From Thermofilum sp. (GTDB taxonomy: Archaea; Thermoproteota; Thermoprotei; Thermofilales; Thermofilaceae): a stretch of 25,657 nt of DNA. The notes beneath the pieces were generated by a model. That model worked only from the letters and a program-made list of their open reading frames with translations, was not told where the DNA came from and searched no databases. The stretch lies in NCBI GenBank assembly GCA_020832965.1, contig JAJHRM010000014.1:1-25657 (forward strand), in the 5' to 3' direction. This document shows, piece by piece, positions 1-7,878 of this stretch. The first letter of the stretch is position 1. Each line of letters starts with the position of its first letter. A program made the translations under genes and the position numbers.

Positions 1-502
1 TCTTGACGACTTCTGGCGAATCATCTATTCTTCTAGTTAGCTTTGCACCACACTTGTCACATATGTTGTCCCTCTTGGGGGGTTTCCAGGAGACATGATA
101 AGTTTCTCCACAGTTTGGGCAGTATAGTCTCCCGCATATCCTTTCTATGATTGTTTCTAGGCTTGCTTGGAGAAGGACAACTTTGTCTAGTGGAAAATGT
201 TCCTCAAGAAATACTGCCTGGGGAAGTGTCCTAGGGTATCCATCCAAAATAAAGCCATTAGCACAGTCACTAGCACACAGTCTTTTTGCAACTATATCGT
301 TTACTATCTTGTCTGGGACGAGTAGTCCCCGTGAAACATAGGACTCAACTTCTCTTCCCAGCTCAGTCTTCAGGCTGATTTCTCTTCTCAATAGCTCACC
401 AGTGGATAAGTGTGGAATACGAAGCTCTTTGCTTAGAATGCTTGAATATGTTCCTTTGCCCACGCCCGGGGGACCTAGAAGGGCTAACCTGATGCTCAAC
501 AC
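1..502 (-). CDS. adk: Adenylate kinase, bacterial type, 3' end cut by window edge
   Basis: This enzyme interconverts ATP + AMP and 2 ADP in the cytoplasm. I translated the minus strand by hand. It opens with the P-loop LGPPGVGKGTYS, followed by the AMP-binding LSTGELLR, the conserved DGYPRT and a LID region with four cysteines (CPNCG and CDKCG) that should bind zinc. The reading frame is still open at base 1, so roughly the last 40 residues are missing. The start is GTG at 502-500 or TTG at 499-497; there is no ATG in the right place. A TATA-like AAGTTTATTA lies about 30 bp upstream (minus strand, near 531-540), so the gene is probably leaderless. The zinc LID marks the long, bacterial-type Adk rather than the short archaeal AdkA. 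Confidence 0.9.
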   Translation of the reverse strand, partial: MLSIRLALLGPPGVGKGTYSSILSKELRIPHLSTGELLRREISLKTELGREVESYVSRGLLVPDKIVNDIVAKRLCASDCANGFILDGYPRTLPQAVFLEEHFPLDKVVLLQASLETIIERICGRLYCPNCGETYHVSWKPPKRDNICDKCGAKLTRRIDDSPEVVK

Positions 503-603
503 CAAGTAATTAAATAGTATTGATTCATGTTAATAAACTTAGTGCCTCAAGAACGAAAACATTTTCATAGCTGAGGATTATACTTTGCTTTTACTCGGAA
601 ACA

Positions 604-615
604 AAATTTAATAGC
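604..615 (+). promoter_or_regulatory. TATA box of the transglutaminase-like gene
   Basis: AAATTTAATAGC is centred about 27 bp before the ATG at 636. That is the usual archaeal TATA-to-start spacing, so the transcript probably has no leader. Confidence 0.5.
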
Positions 616-635
616 AAGGCAAAGACTGAACAATT

Positions 636-2045
636 ATGCCTAGTTATTTTCAGACGTATCCAAATATTTTGTTGCCCTTAAAGGAAAAACTTCCTCCGGA
701 AATAGGATCCCTTATCAGTGAGGGCAAGGCTGAAGAGGCAAAGAAGCTAATTCTTGCCTACTTGCAGGATTCGAGTCCCCTCATGAGAGAGCGCCTCGAA
801 ATAGAGATTGAAAGGCTAAATAGGCTGGGCTACGAGTACCCCTTCTCGTTTGACGAGGCGTTCAGAGCTCTGAGGAAAGACATATGGGATTTAAGGGAAG
901 AAGAACTCCATGAACTTATAAAGAAGGGGTGCATCGATTATATAATTCTCGAGGGGTCTCTGAGGATCCACAGGAGGTTCAAGGCAAACATGTATTGGCT
1001 GTGTGGCGACCTTAAGCAAAGAAAAAGAGCAAAAAATGATGAGCGAAGCGATGCAGGAGAGTTAGTATTGAAGTGGAGGGCAGAAAGAGTACTTAAGGCC
1101 GCTAAAGAGAAGGGAGGAGGCTTTGTGCTCCCGTTGAAATATCACGTTAAAGCCTCTATATCTCTCAGAAACCCTGCCCATCAATACGGCGAGGTCGTCA
1201 GGGTCTGGATTCCTTTGCCACGGGATGAGACAACAAATATTAGTGTAAGAATTCTAGACGCAAGCAAGAAGCCAAAGTATATTGCTCCACCGGATCATCC
1301 TCAGCGGACTGTCTATTTCGAGCTTGAAGGAGAAGAAAGAGAGGTCTGGATCGAATATACTTTTGTCTCAAGGGGCTTCCACGTGGAGATAGACCCCAAG
1401 GAGGCATATATCGACACGGAGTCAGAGGTGTTTAGGGAATATACCTCTGAGAGACCCCCACACATTGCCTTCACAGAGCCTTTAAGGAAGCTCGCCGAGG
1501 AAATTACACGGGGAGTATCTACCCCCTACGAAAAGGTGAAGAGGATATGGGAATGGGTGACGGGGAATGTTAGATACACCTATGCCAAAGACTACCTTCT
1601 GTACGACAATATCCCAGAATATGTAGCTAGAGAGAAACGGGGAGACTGTGGGATGCAAGCGCTACTATTTATCACACTTTGCAGGCTAGCTGGCATACCG
1701 GCCAGATGGGAGTCCGGGTGGTACATGAATCCTCTTTCGCCAGGGATGCATGACTGGGCACAATTCTATCTTGAGCCATATGGCTGGCTCTACGCTGACC
1801 CAAGTTTTGGGAACAAGAGAAAGGGAGGAGAGTGGAGAAACCAGTTCTATCTAGGCTCCATCGAGGGCTACAGGCTTGCCTCTAATATCGAGGTGTATAC
1901 ACAGTTCGACCCTCCTAAGAAACACCTCAGATCCGACCCCGTTGATAGTCAGAGAGGAGAAGTCGAAACAACCGGGAAAAACCTCTACTATAACGAGTGG
2001 GACTTCTCTCTTGAAATTTTAAGCGTGGAGGGACTCGAACAGTAA
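636..2045 (+). CDS. Transglutaminase-like cysteine peptidase-fold protein
   Basis: The 469-residue product has a C-terminal transglutaminase-like core. All three catalytic positions can be seen: Cys338 in RGDCGMQA, His372 in GMHDWAQF and Asp388 in YADPSFG. Residues about 165-265 form a beta-rich domain (VWIPLPRDE, VWIEYTF) of the kind that often precedes this core. The first 160 residues are charged and helical and match nothing I recognise. I see no signal peptide or membrane segment, so it is probably cytoplasmic. Archaeal members may act as proteases or peptidoglycan-hydrolase-like enzymes; the substrate is unknown. The ATG at 636 is supported by a TATA box about 27 bp upstream. It ends just before the broken ABC genes, with no sign that they are functionally linked. 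Confidence 0.85.
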   Translation: MPSYFQTYPNILLPLKEKLPPEIGSLISEGKAEEAKKLILAYLQDSSPLMRERLEIEIERLNRLGYEYPFSFDEAFRALRKDIWDLREEELHELIKKGCIDYIILEGSLRIHRRFKANMYWLCGDLKQRKRAKNDERSDAGELVLKWRAERVLKAAKEKGGGFVLPLKYHVKASISLRNPAHQYGEVVRVWIPLPRDETTNISVRILDASKKPKYIAPPDHPQRTVYFELEGEEREVWIEYTFVSRGFHVEIDPKEAYIDTESEVFREYTSERPPHIAFTEPLRKLAEEITRGVSTPYEKVKRIWEWVTGNVRYTYAKDYLLYDNIPEYVAREKRGDCGMQALLFITLCRLAGIPARWESGWYMNPLSPGMHDWAQFYLEPYGWLYADPSFGNKRKGGEWRNQFYLGSIEGYRLASNIEVYTQFDPPKKHLRSDPVDSQRGEVETTGKNLYYNEWDFSLEILSVEGLEQ

Positions 2046-2061
2046 GTTTTAAAACATTTTT

Positions 2062-2725
2062 ATGCCTGGCTTTTTAAATTTTCTTTCAGTTTTCATCAGA
2101 AAGCGCGCGCTTGTGAGGGCTGGTTATAAACAGCTTGTAGGCGTGGTCGGGCTGGTCTACCAGAATCCCGAAATGCAGGTTATTACAAGGTCTGTTATCG
2201 AAGAGCTTGCAATGGGTCCCGAGAACCTTGGTCTATCGCGGGAAGAGATCCAGAAACGTATAGACTGGGTCACCCATGTGTTGAACCTTTACGACTTGCT
2301 GGACAAGGATCCCCAGTCTCTCTGGAGGCGAGAAACAACTAGTAGCCATAGCGAGTGTCTTAACCATAAAGCCAAAGGTTTTGCTCCTGGACGAGCCGAC
2401 ATCAATGCTAGATCACAAAGGCACCCGAATCGTTTTGGAAGCCATCAACCAGTTAAAGAAAGAGGGCTTGACAATTCTAGTTGCCGATCACAGAGTGGAA
2501 TGGGCAGTTGAGGCGGCGGACAGGGTTGCAGTTATGGGTAGGGGCACAATACTTCTTGAAGGGAAGCCGGAGGAAGTTTTCTCTAGGGTAGAGGATATCC
2601 AGAGGTACGGCGTTAGGCCTCCAGGCATAGCCGAGGTAGCGTACGAGTTGAGGAAAAAGGGTATCGATGTCCCTATACCAGTAAAGTTGGAGGATAGCTG
2701 GAAGTTGGGGGTGGGGTCCAAATGA
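2062..2725 (+). pseudogene. Broken ECF/CbiO-type ABC ATPase (first of pair)
   Basis: This is the remains of an energy-coupling-factor ABC ATPase. The Q-loop (GLVYQNPEMQ), the signature region and Walker B (VLLLDEPTSMLD) are present, as is the H-loop region (ILVADHR). The first 65-70 residues, including Walker A, are absent. Recognisable ATPase sequence begins directly after a GCGCGCGC tract at 2103-2110; the 14 codons before it (MPGFLNFLSVFIRK) do not fit an ATPase and may belong to another gene. A second lesion lies near 2318-2325: the frame switches inside LSGGEKQ, best explained by loss of one TC in a CT repeat. The downstream half stays open to a TGA at 2723-2725 that overlaps the ATG of the next gene (ATGA), typical of an EcfA1-EcfA2 operon. 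It cannot make a working ATPase. Confidence 0.85.
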
Positions 2726-3270
2726 TAGTTTTCGACAAGGTATCATTTAACTACGGGGACAAGGGATTCGAGATAAGAGACCTCAGCGTAGAGATTGGGC
2801 GTGGCGAATTTATAGGTGTAATTGGCCACAGCGGGGCTGGGAAGACAACATTTGCAAAACTAGCTGTAGGGCTACTTAAGCCTATATCAGGCAGAGTCCT
2901 CGTAGATGGGATGGACACGAAAACGACGCCCGTATCTGACCTCGCACGTAAAGTTGGATTTGTCCATCAGAACCCTGAACTCATGATATTCTCGTCTACA
3001 ATCCTCGACGAAGTCGAATTCGCCCTGAGGAACCTAGGATACCCAGAAATCAGGATCAAAGACGCCGTAGAGAGAGTTCTGGAAAGCGTAGACTTGATCA
3101 AGCCACTGAACTTTCCGCCACATGCTCTCAGCTTTGGAGAAAAACATAGGCTTGCAATTGCAAGCGTCCTTGTAATGGAGCCAGACGTCTTAATCCTTGA
3201 CGAGCCAACAACTGGGCTAGACTGTTGGAGATGCCTACAGTTAGCGCGCGCGATACTGATACATTACTAG
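2722..3270 (+). pseudogene. C-terminally truncated ECF/CbiO-type ABC ATPase (second of pair)
   Basis: The first 168 residues are a good EcfA-type ATPase: Walker A GHSGAGKTT (35-43), Q-loop VHQNPE (81-86), signature-like LSFGEKHR (136-143), Walker B VLILDEP (156-162) and D-loop TTGLD. After LDCWRCLQLA the frame runs into a GCGCGCGCG tract and stops 6 codons after it. The H-loop histidine and about 100 C-terminal residues of a normal 270-280-residue EcfA are missing. ECF ATPases energise uptake of vitamins or metal ions together with EcfT and a substrate-binding S protein, neither of which is in this window. Translation may still occur, but ATP hydrolysis is unlikely. The end is shared with the truncated hydrolase on the opposite strand. 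Confidence 0.85.
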
Positions 3271-3951
3271 CTTCTCTGGTGAAGCCCCCGTACGGCTAGC
3301 AGTAAGTCTCATTATGAGTGGATAAGAAGCCAGCAGGATATACCTTAAGGGTGCACCGACCCTGTTTATCCATCTTTTACCCGAAGCCCTTATATCTATG
3401 TAGGGGCTATCTGCAACTCCAGCTTTCAGTTCTTCATAGCGGGCTAGAGACATTAATGCTACAGCTCCACCCATCGAGTACCCAATTATCCCGAGACGAT
3501 TTGCGAGACCCCTTTTCTTTAGATAGTTTATAATTACTCCTATATCGTCAACCTCGCGGTAGCCAAGCGTGGTCTCTTCTCCGTCACTTTCCCCGTGAGC
3601 CCGCATATCAAAGACAGCCACGTTAAAGTTATTCCTAGCTAGAATGTTAGCAACGGGCTTCATGTACCATTCATCCCACTTGCTAGAAGTATACCCATGA
3701 GCCACGATCACAGTCTTCTCGGAGCCTCCCGGAATTAACCATCCTCTAAGGGTTAAACCATCACTTGTCTTTACTTCAACCTTTTCAAACTCAAATCCCA
3801 GGTTCCTTGGATTCCAGTCCCCGATCTTCTTTGGAGGCGAAGCTAGCTTCCTTGCAGCCAGTAAACTTACGATGAATATAGTTACTAGAAATACGACGAG
3901 AAGTATTGTCAATGTGCAAATAATTCCTGTAATGGTTAACACTTGCATCAT
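3241..3951 (-). pseudogene. C-terminally truncated membrane-anchored alpha/beta hydrolase
   Basis: Residues 5-33 are a single hydrophobic anchor, followed by an alpha/beta-hydrolase fold: oxyanion-hole HGYTSSKWDEW (85-95), DMRAHGESDG (115-124) and nucleophile elbow GYSMGG with Ser159. Family members usually run past 290 residues and carry the catalytic Asp and His in the last third. Here the frame stops at 236, immediately after MYQYRAR, which is encoded by the GCGCGCGCG tract at 3244-3252. The acid and base residues are therefore lost and the product should be inactive. It starts at the tandem ATG codons at 3951/3948, about 23 bp from a TATATAT box (3969-3979) that sits on the start of the divergent TRASH regulator. 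That arrangement suggests the regulator once controlled it. Confidence 0.8.
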
Positions 3952-3991
3952 TTAAAAAGTAAGACAAAGAATATATATGGTTTCCCACCAT
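3949..3991. promoter_or_regulatory. Interlocked divergent promoters with a small palindrome
   Basis: TTTAAAAAG (3951-3959) is placed as TATA box for the plus-strand regulator (ATG 3977). On the minus strand CCATATATATTC (3969-3980) is placed as TATA box for the hydrolase (ATG 3951). Each box lies on or next to the other gene's start. A perfect inverted repeat, ATGGT-TTCCC-ACCAT (3977-3991), covers the regulator's start codon and could be an operator. The boxes and repeat are visible; operator function is inferred. Confidence 0.5.
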
Positions 3992-4579
3992 AAAAGAGCT
4001 GTGCTAGATGACTTGGAACTTAAGGTCCTCGAGAAAGTCATAAGAAATCCCAGGATCACAGTATCACAACTTGCAAGAGAGCTAAACATAAGCAGACAAA
4101 CAGCCAGGCGGAAAATTGACAAGATCAATGAGAGTGGGATAATAAAGGGACTTTTTCCTGTCTTTAACCATGAAAAAGTTGGAGGCGTTCCGGTTTTGTT
4201 GGTTTTTTCAAGCAATTCAGAGATAACCGAGAAACTTAGAGAAGTAATGACATGGGAAATATATCTAACAACGAATAGCATGCCAAATAACTTCGTGCTG
4301 GGAAGAATCTTCTCCATAGAAGATCTAAAAAAGTTAGTCACTTTATTGGAACAAATAGATCCCAAGGCGGAAATAAGATTTATTTTGAACCTAAGAACGA
4401 ATTTCGACACTATAAATATTACCTTAGCATCAGGTATAGCAGAAGTTAGATGTGAAGTATGCGGAGAAAAAATTCGGGGAAAACCGTACACCTATACATA
4501 TAGGAATATTACTCACTTCTTCTGCTGTCCTGTATGTAGAGAGAGCTTTGTGAGGAAATTAACGCGAGCACGTAAATAA
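3977..4579 (+). CDS. Lrp-type HTH transcription regulator with C-terminal TRASH metal-sensing domain
   Basis: The 200-residue product has an N-terminal winged helix-turn-helix (about 12-60; LARELNISRQTARRKIDKI is the recognition region). An Lrp-like ligand/dimer domain follows (about 70-150). The C-terminal cysteine cluster has C159-x2-C162 and FCCPVC (C183, C184, C187), the pattern of a TRASH domain that binds copper or other soft metals. Archaeal regulators of this build (CopT/CopR type in Sulfolobales) usually sit beside a copper ATPase; none is present here. The gene is divergent from the truncated hydrolase and shares a promoter with it. The ATG at 3977 lies about 22 bp after a TATA box and is probably leaderless. 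The metal specificity cannot be read from the sequence. Confidence 0.85.
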   Translation: MVSHHKRAVLDDLELKVLEKVIRNPRITVSQLARELNISRQTARRKIDKINESGIIKGLFPVFNHEKVGGVPVLLVFSSNSEITEKLREVMTWEIYLTTNSMPNNFVLGRIFSIEDLKKLVTLLEQIDPKAEIRFILNLRTNFDTINITLASGIAEVRCEVCGEKIRGKPYTYTYRNITHFFCCPVCRESFVRKLTRARK

Positions 4580-4599
4580 GATAAAACACCACAGCAACA

Positions 4600-4637
4600 A
4601 AGATAAAAAAAATATAAGAATTTTAAATATTTTTTAA
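4600..4637. terminator. Bidirectional T-rich terminator between convergent genes
   Basis: An A-run (4605-4612) acts as a T-run for the minus-strand gene, and TTTTAAATATTTTTTAA (4620-4636) gives a T-run for the plus-strand gene. Archaeal polymerase ends on such T-runs without needing a hairpin. The location between two convergent stops fits. Confidence 0.5.
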
Positions 4638-5251
4638 CCACCAACCTTAACTGCCCCGTACCATGGAGTCCATTTGCTCCATCCAGGTATGTGGCCAAAT
4701 GTCGCGCTGACACCAATGTATAGGGCTAGTAGCCCAGCAATCACAAGGAATAATACAGCTAGATATGCAAGAGACTTGTTTTTCCTGTAGAAGAGAATAG
4801 GCGATAGGAGAACAGCGAGACCCGTAAGGGAGTACATTAGAAAAGTAAACTCTGGCGTTTTAGTTAACCTGTAGTAGAGTATCGCTGAAGCATGGACAAT
4901 CGGTAAGATTCCGAGGAAAGCAAACGGGACAGAAGTATAGGTGAAATCTATTTTAAGAAGCAGGGATAAACCCAGAACAAGGCTTGCTAGTCCAAATATA
5001 GCCCATGGATCCATTAATACAATGTTGTAGGGTCCCGGGAAAGGCCACGTTATCGTTGCCCAAATTCCGGTAGCAAGGGCATATATGCCGACACCTGTAA
5101 AGAAGACACCAAAACCTCTATTTGCATGCTCCATGTCTTTTAGAGGTCTTATGAAATTAAAGTAAATGTACGTTGCGGCTGAGAAAAGTGTTGCAGCTAG
5201 TAGCATTAACCATATGTCAAGTGGATCCACTACCAAGAGTTGTTCTGGCAT
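4634..5251 (-). CDS. DUF981-family integral membrane protein
   Basis: The product has 205 residues and about seven hydrophobic segments (for example IWLMLLAATLFSAATYIYF, GFGVFFTGVGIYALATGIWA, AIFGLASLVLGLSLLL). Conserved-looking polar and aromatic pieces sit between them (ITWPFPGPYNIVLMDPWAIFG and the C-terminal WTPWYGA). Length and the WPFPGPYN...DPWAIFG motif match the DUF981 family, common in Thermoproteota and without known function. The ATG at 5251-5249 is preceded on the minus strand by AGTATATG about 25 bp upstream. It is convergent with the TRASH regulator and shares its terminator region. I can say membrane protein with confidence but nothing about its substrate. Confidence 0.75.
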   Translation of the reverse strand: MPEQLLVVDPLDIWLMLLAATLFSAATYIYFNFIRPLKDMEHANRGFGVFFTGVGIYALATGIWATITWPFPGPYNIVLMDPWAIFGLASLVLGLSLLLKIDFTYTSVPFAFLGILPIVHASAILYYRLTKTPEFTFLMYSLTGLAVLLSPILFYRKNKSLAYLAVLFLVIAGLLALYIGVSATFGHIPGWSKWTPWYGAVKVGG

Positions 5252-5460
5252 AGCATTATATTACATGATTAGCCTCAGCATATACTTCACCTTGTGCAAA
5301 GTGGAAAGAAGAACGATTTTTTGTTACCATTTTGTTAACAAGAAATACGCAAAATGCGCGACGCGTGCCTAAGTAACAGAGTAGATGTATCAAAATTAAA
5401 ACACGCAACTATTCAAGGCGTCAAACGACCTCAAAAACACAGCTCTTTAAAAGCCAAAAA

Positions 5461-5473
5461 TTTTTATATTTTT
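5461..5473 (+). promoter_or_regulatory. TATA box of the M42 aminopeptidase gene
   Basis: TTTTTATATTTTT is centred about 25 bp before the GTG at 5491. It supports that GTG as a leaderless start. The rest of the 240-bp gap (5252-5490) holds no gene that I can support. Confidence 0.55.
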
Positions 5474-5490
5474 CTCTCAAGGGAATTCTC

Positions 5491-6588
5491 GTGCTGACAT
5501 ACAAAATAACAGAAAAAGAGCTTGAGGTCCTAAAGGAACTCACTGAGATTGTCGCACCTTCAGGCTTCGAGGAACCAGTAATGGAGAAAATAAGGCAACG
5601 CTATTCACAGTATGCTGATCAGATCAGGCGTGACAACCTTGGCTCCCTGATACTCGTCAAGAGGGGGGCATCCGACCACCCCAAAGTCCTGGTTGCGGGG
5701 CACGTCGATGAGGTGGGCTTCCTAGTGACAAGCATAACCCAGGAAGGCTTCCTCACGTTCACCCCTCTTGGAGGATGGTTTGAGCAAGTCCTCCTCGCGC
5801 AGCGAGTCGTCATAAGGACGAGGAAGGGACACGTTTACGGCGTTATAACGAGTAAGCCCCCACACCTCCTCACCCCCGAGGAGAGGCAGAAGGTGGTGCA
5901 AATAAGCCAAATGTACATAGATGTGGGGGCTACAAGCAAAGAGGAGGTGGAAAAGCTTGGTGTGAGGATAGGCGACCCAGTCGCCCCCTGGTCCCCATTC
6001 ACCAGGACGGCGTTCGGTGACAGGATAATGGCTAAGGCACTGGACGACAGGATAGGCGCATTCATCGCACTCGAAGCCTTGAGGTATATAAGGGAGAGCG
6101 GCATCGAGCACCACAACACCCTCTACGCGGCAGCAACTGTTCAGGAAGAGGTGGGGTTAAGGGGGGCTGAAACAGTTGGCTGGGTAGCTGATCACGACGT
6201 TGCAATAGTTGCGGAGGTAGACATAGCTGGCGACGTGCCTGGAATAAAGCCGAGCGAGGCGCAGGCAAAAGTAGGCAAGGGACCCTCGATAGTTGTGTAC
6301 GATAGGTCAATGATACCCAATCCAAGCTTCAAGGAATTTGTAATCGAGGTTGCTGAGGAAGCGAAGATACCTTACCAGCTGTCTGCGGTGAGCGGCGGCA
6401 CGGACGCTGGAAGGCTCCACCTCTACAAGGGTGGGAGGCCTAGCATAGTGATAGGTGTACCAACGAGGCACATACATAGCCATGTGAGCATCCTGAGCCT
6501 CAGCGATGTCGAAAACACTGTGCGCTTAGTCGTAGAGCTCGTGAGGAGGCTGAACTCGGAAACAGTGAAAAAATTTACCCAGATTTGA
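5491..6588 (+). CDS. M42-family metallo-aminopeptidase (TET-type)
   Basis: The 365-residue protein fits M42 glutamyl aminopeptidase/TET peptidases, which form large dodecameric cages that trim peptides in the cytoplasm. All the expected two-metal ligands are visible: His71 in AGHVDEVG, bridging Asp185 in KALDDRIG, Glu220 next to catalytic Glu219 in VQEEVGLRG, Asp244 in AEVDIAG and His329 in PTRHIHS. The substrate-pocket piece SGGTDAGRLH is also present. Start is GTG at 5491, chosen because a TATA box sits about 25 bp upstream and the usual N-terminal helix (LKELTEIVAPSGFEE) follows. The stop lies 5 bp from the end of the convergent PAP2 gene. Peptide preference (acidic, neutral or basic) cannot be decided from sequence. 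Confidence 0.92.
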   Translation: MLTYKITEKELEVLKELTEIVAPSGFEEPVMEKIRQRYSQYADQIRRDNLGSLILVKRGASDHPKVLVAGHVDEVGFLVTSITQEGFLTFTPLGGWFEQVLLAQRVVIRTRKGHVYGVITSKPPHLLTPEERQKVVQISQMYIDVGATSKEEVEKLGVRIGDPVAPWSPFTRTAFGDRIMAKALDDRIGAFIALEALRYIRESGIEHHNTLYAAATVQEEVGLRGAETVGWVADHDVAIVAEVDIAGDVPGIKPSEAQAKVGKGPSIVVYDRSMIPNPSFKEFVIEVAEEAKIPYQLSAVSGGTDAGRLHLYKGGRPSIVIGVPTRHIHSHVSILSLSDVENTVRLVVELVRRLNSETVKKFTQI

Positions 6589-6593
6589 GGGTG

Positions 6594-7445
6594 TCAGCCG
6601 GCAGCCACTCTCCTCCCGATGGTTTTCAGCGCTGGAATGCTCACTGTTGCAAGCCCCGTAACCAGGTAGAGGAAGAATTGCAGCACGGGCAGCTGGCTCT
6701 TAGCCAGCTGGGTGAGGCTGAATGCTATTACTAGTGCCAAGATCGCCAGCGGGACGCGCCTCGAAGCATCTGAGCCTCTCAAATCAATCTTCTCGCCACC
6801 AATGGGGTACACGGCCAGCCCAACTATCAGCCCGCCAAGCCTGAGGAAATAGGCATCCTGCTGGAAGAAGTACAGAAGGGCTACTGCAGCTCCGTAAGCT
6901 AAGAGGACGAGAGCAGCCTCCCGCGGCTTCAGGGAAATTTTCCTACCCGCAAAGTAGACAGCAATTGAAGCAACTAATCCGAGGACAAGCCCGCCGATCA
7001 CGTCTCTCGGATAGTGCACGTTTAGAAGCAGCCTCGACAGGCCAACTACCCCCACAATAGTTGCACCGAGGACGTACACGCCAACCCTTCTGGTCTCAAG
7101 AGAAAGGCTTGCCCAGAAGGTTGTAGAGGTTTGAGTGTGCCCACTCGGGAAACCGTAGCCGTCAGCCTCTGCAAGCCACAACTCCCTAGGCGGCCTGGGA
7201 AGCCGAAGGGTGTTCTTAGCGAAGACGTTTACCCAAGCGCTGGTAGCAAGAGCCAGGAGAACTGTTATCCCGACACGCTGATCTACCAGGTAGTAGAGCA
7301 AGATTGCCATGGCTATGTACGCCGGCTCGTCACCCAGATTCATAACTAGGCGCCAGTACTCGACCCATTTACCAAGAGCGAGGCTTACAAGAGGGGAGAG
7401 AGCGAGCAAAACAGCAACGAGCACTAAAATGCTTTCTCTTTTCAC
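6594..7445 (-). CDS. PAP2-superfamily membrane phosphatase
   Basis: This integral membrane lipid or pyrophosphate phosphatase has the full PAP2 signature: KNTLRLPRP (Lys77, Arg84), PSGH (100-103) and SRLLLNVHYPRD (Arg138, His144, Asp148). These residues make the phosphohistidine active site. About eight membrane segments are seen, of which four lie after the catalytic motifs; this C-terminal extension is longer than in minimal PAP2 enzymes. Likely substrates are isoprenoid diphosphates or archaeal phosphatidic acid analogues. Start is GTG at 7445, with AGGT 5-8 bases before it and an A/T-rich TATA-like stretch (minus strand near 7465-7480). It is convergent with the M42 gene. Confidence 0.9.
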   Translation of the reverse strand: MKRESILVLVAVLLALSPLVSLALGKWVEYWRLVMNLGDEPAYIAMAILLYYLVDQRVGITVLLALATSAWVNVFAKNTLRLPRPPRELWLAEADGYGFPSGHTQTSTTFWASLSLETRRVGVYVLGATIVGVVGLSRLLLNVHYPRDVIGGLVLGLVASIAVYFAGRKISLKPREAALVLLAYGAAVALLYFFQQDAYFLRLGGLIVGLAVYPIGGEKIDLRGSDASRRVPLAILALVIAFSLTQLAKSQLPVLQFFLYLVTGLATVSIPALKTIGRRVAAG

Positions 7446-7594
7446 GAATACCTCTTTGTTAATTCAAAAATTTTAATTTTTCGACGTTTATGTTAAACTT
7501 TTTAGTTCCCCTTAAGATCAATACTCTTGAGAACATGAGATATCCATCGCTTAGATTTATATCCATGTATTCCGTATGGTGCGCAGGAAAACAT

Positions 7595-7878
7595 ATGGCA
7601 AACATTACCCTAAGCGTCCCTGATTGGCTTCATGAGCTAAGAGGAAATATAAGCATGTGGATTGGTCAGAGGTAGCAAGGCGCGCTATAACTCGAGAAGC
7701 CCTATCAATAAAAGCCGAGGAAGAGGGGTTAACTCGAGAAGAAGTTTTACTCTTAATTGAAATGGAAGGAATAGAAATCTTCAAAGAAAAAACTCCCCTG
7801 AGTAAGGAAGTTCTGCAATCGATCTTGAAGGAGAGGGAAAAGAGGAGGATCGAGAGACTGAGACAGGTGGGAATTTGA
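7595..7878 (+). pseudogene. vapB: Frameshifted VapB-type antitoxin
   Basis: The N-terminal piece MANITLSVPDWLHEL is a typical ribbon-helix-helix VapB start. After codon 15 the frame breaks. A frame one base earlier continues as KRKYKHVDWSEVARRAITRE and stays open to 7878, giving the C-terminal toxin-wrapping tail. One missing base near 7639-7641 explains this, so no complete antitoxin is made. TTTATATC at 7554-7561 is a likely promoter. The TGA at 7876-7878 overlaps the TTG start of the toxin remnant, the normal VapBC arrangement. Confidence 0.75.
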
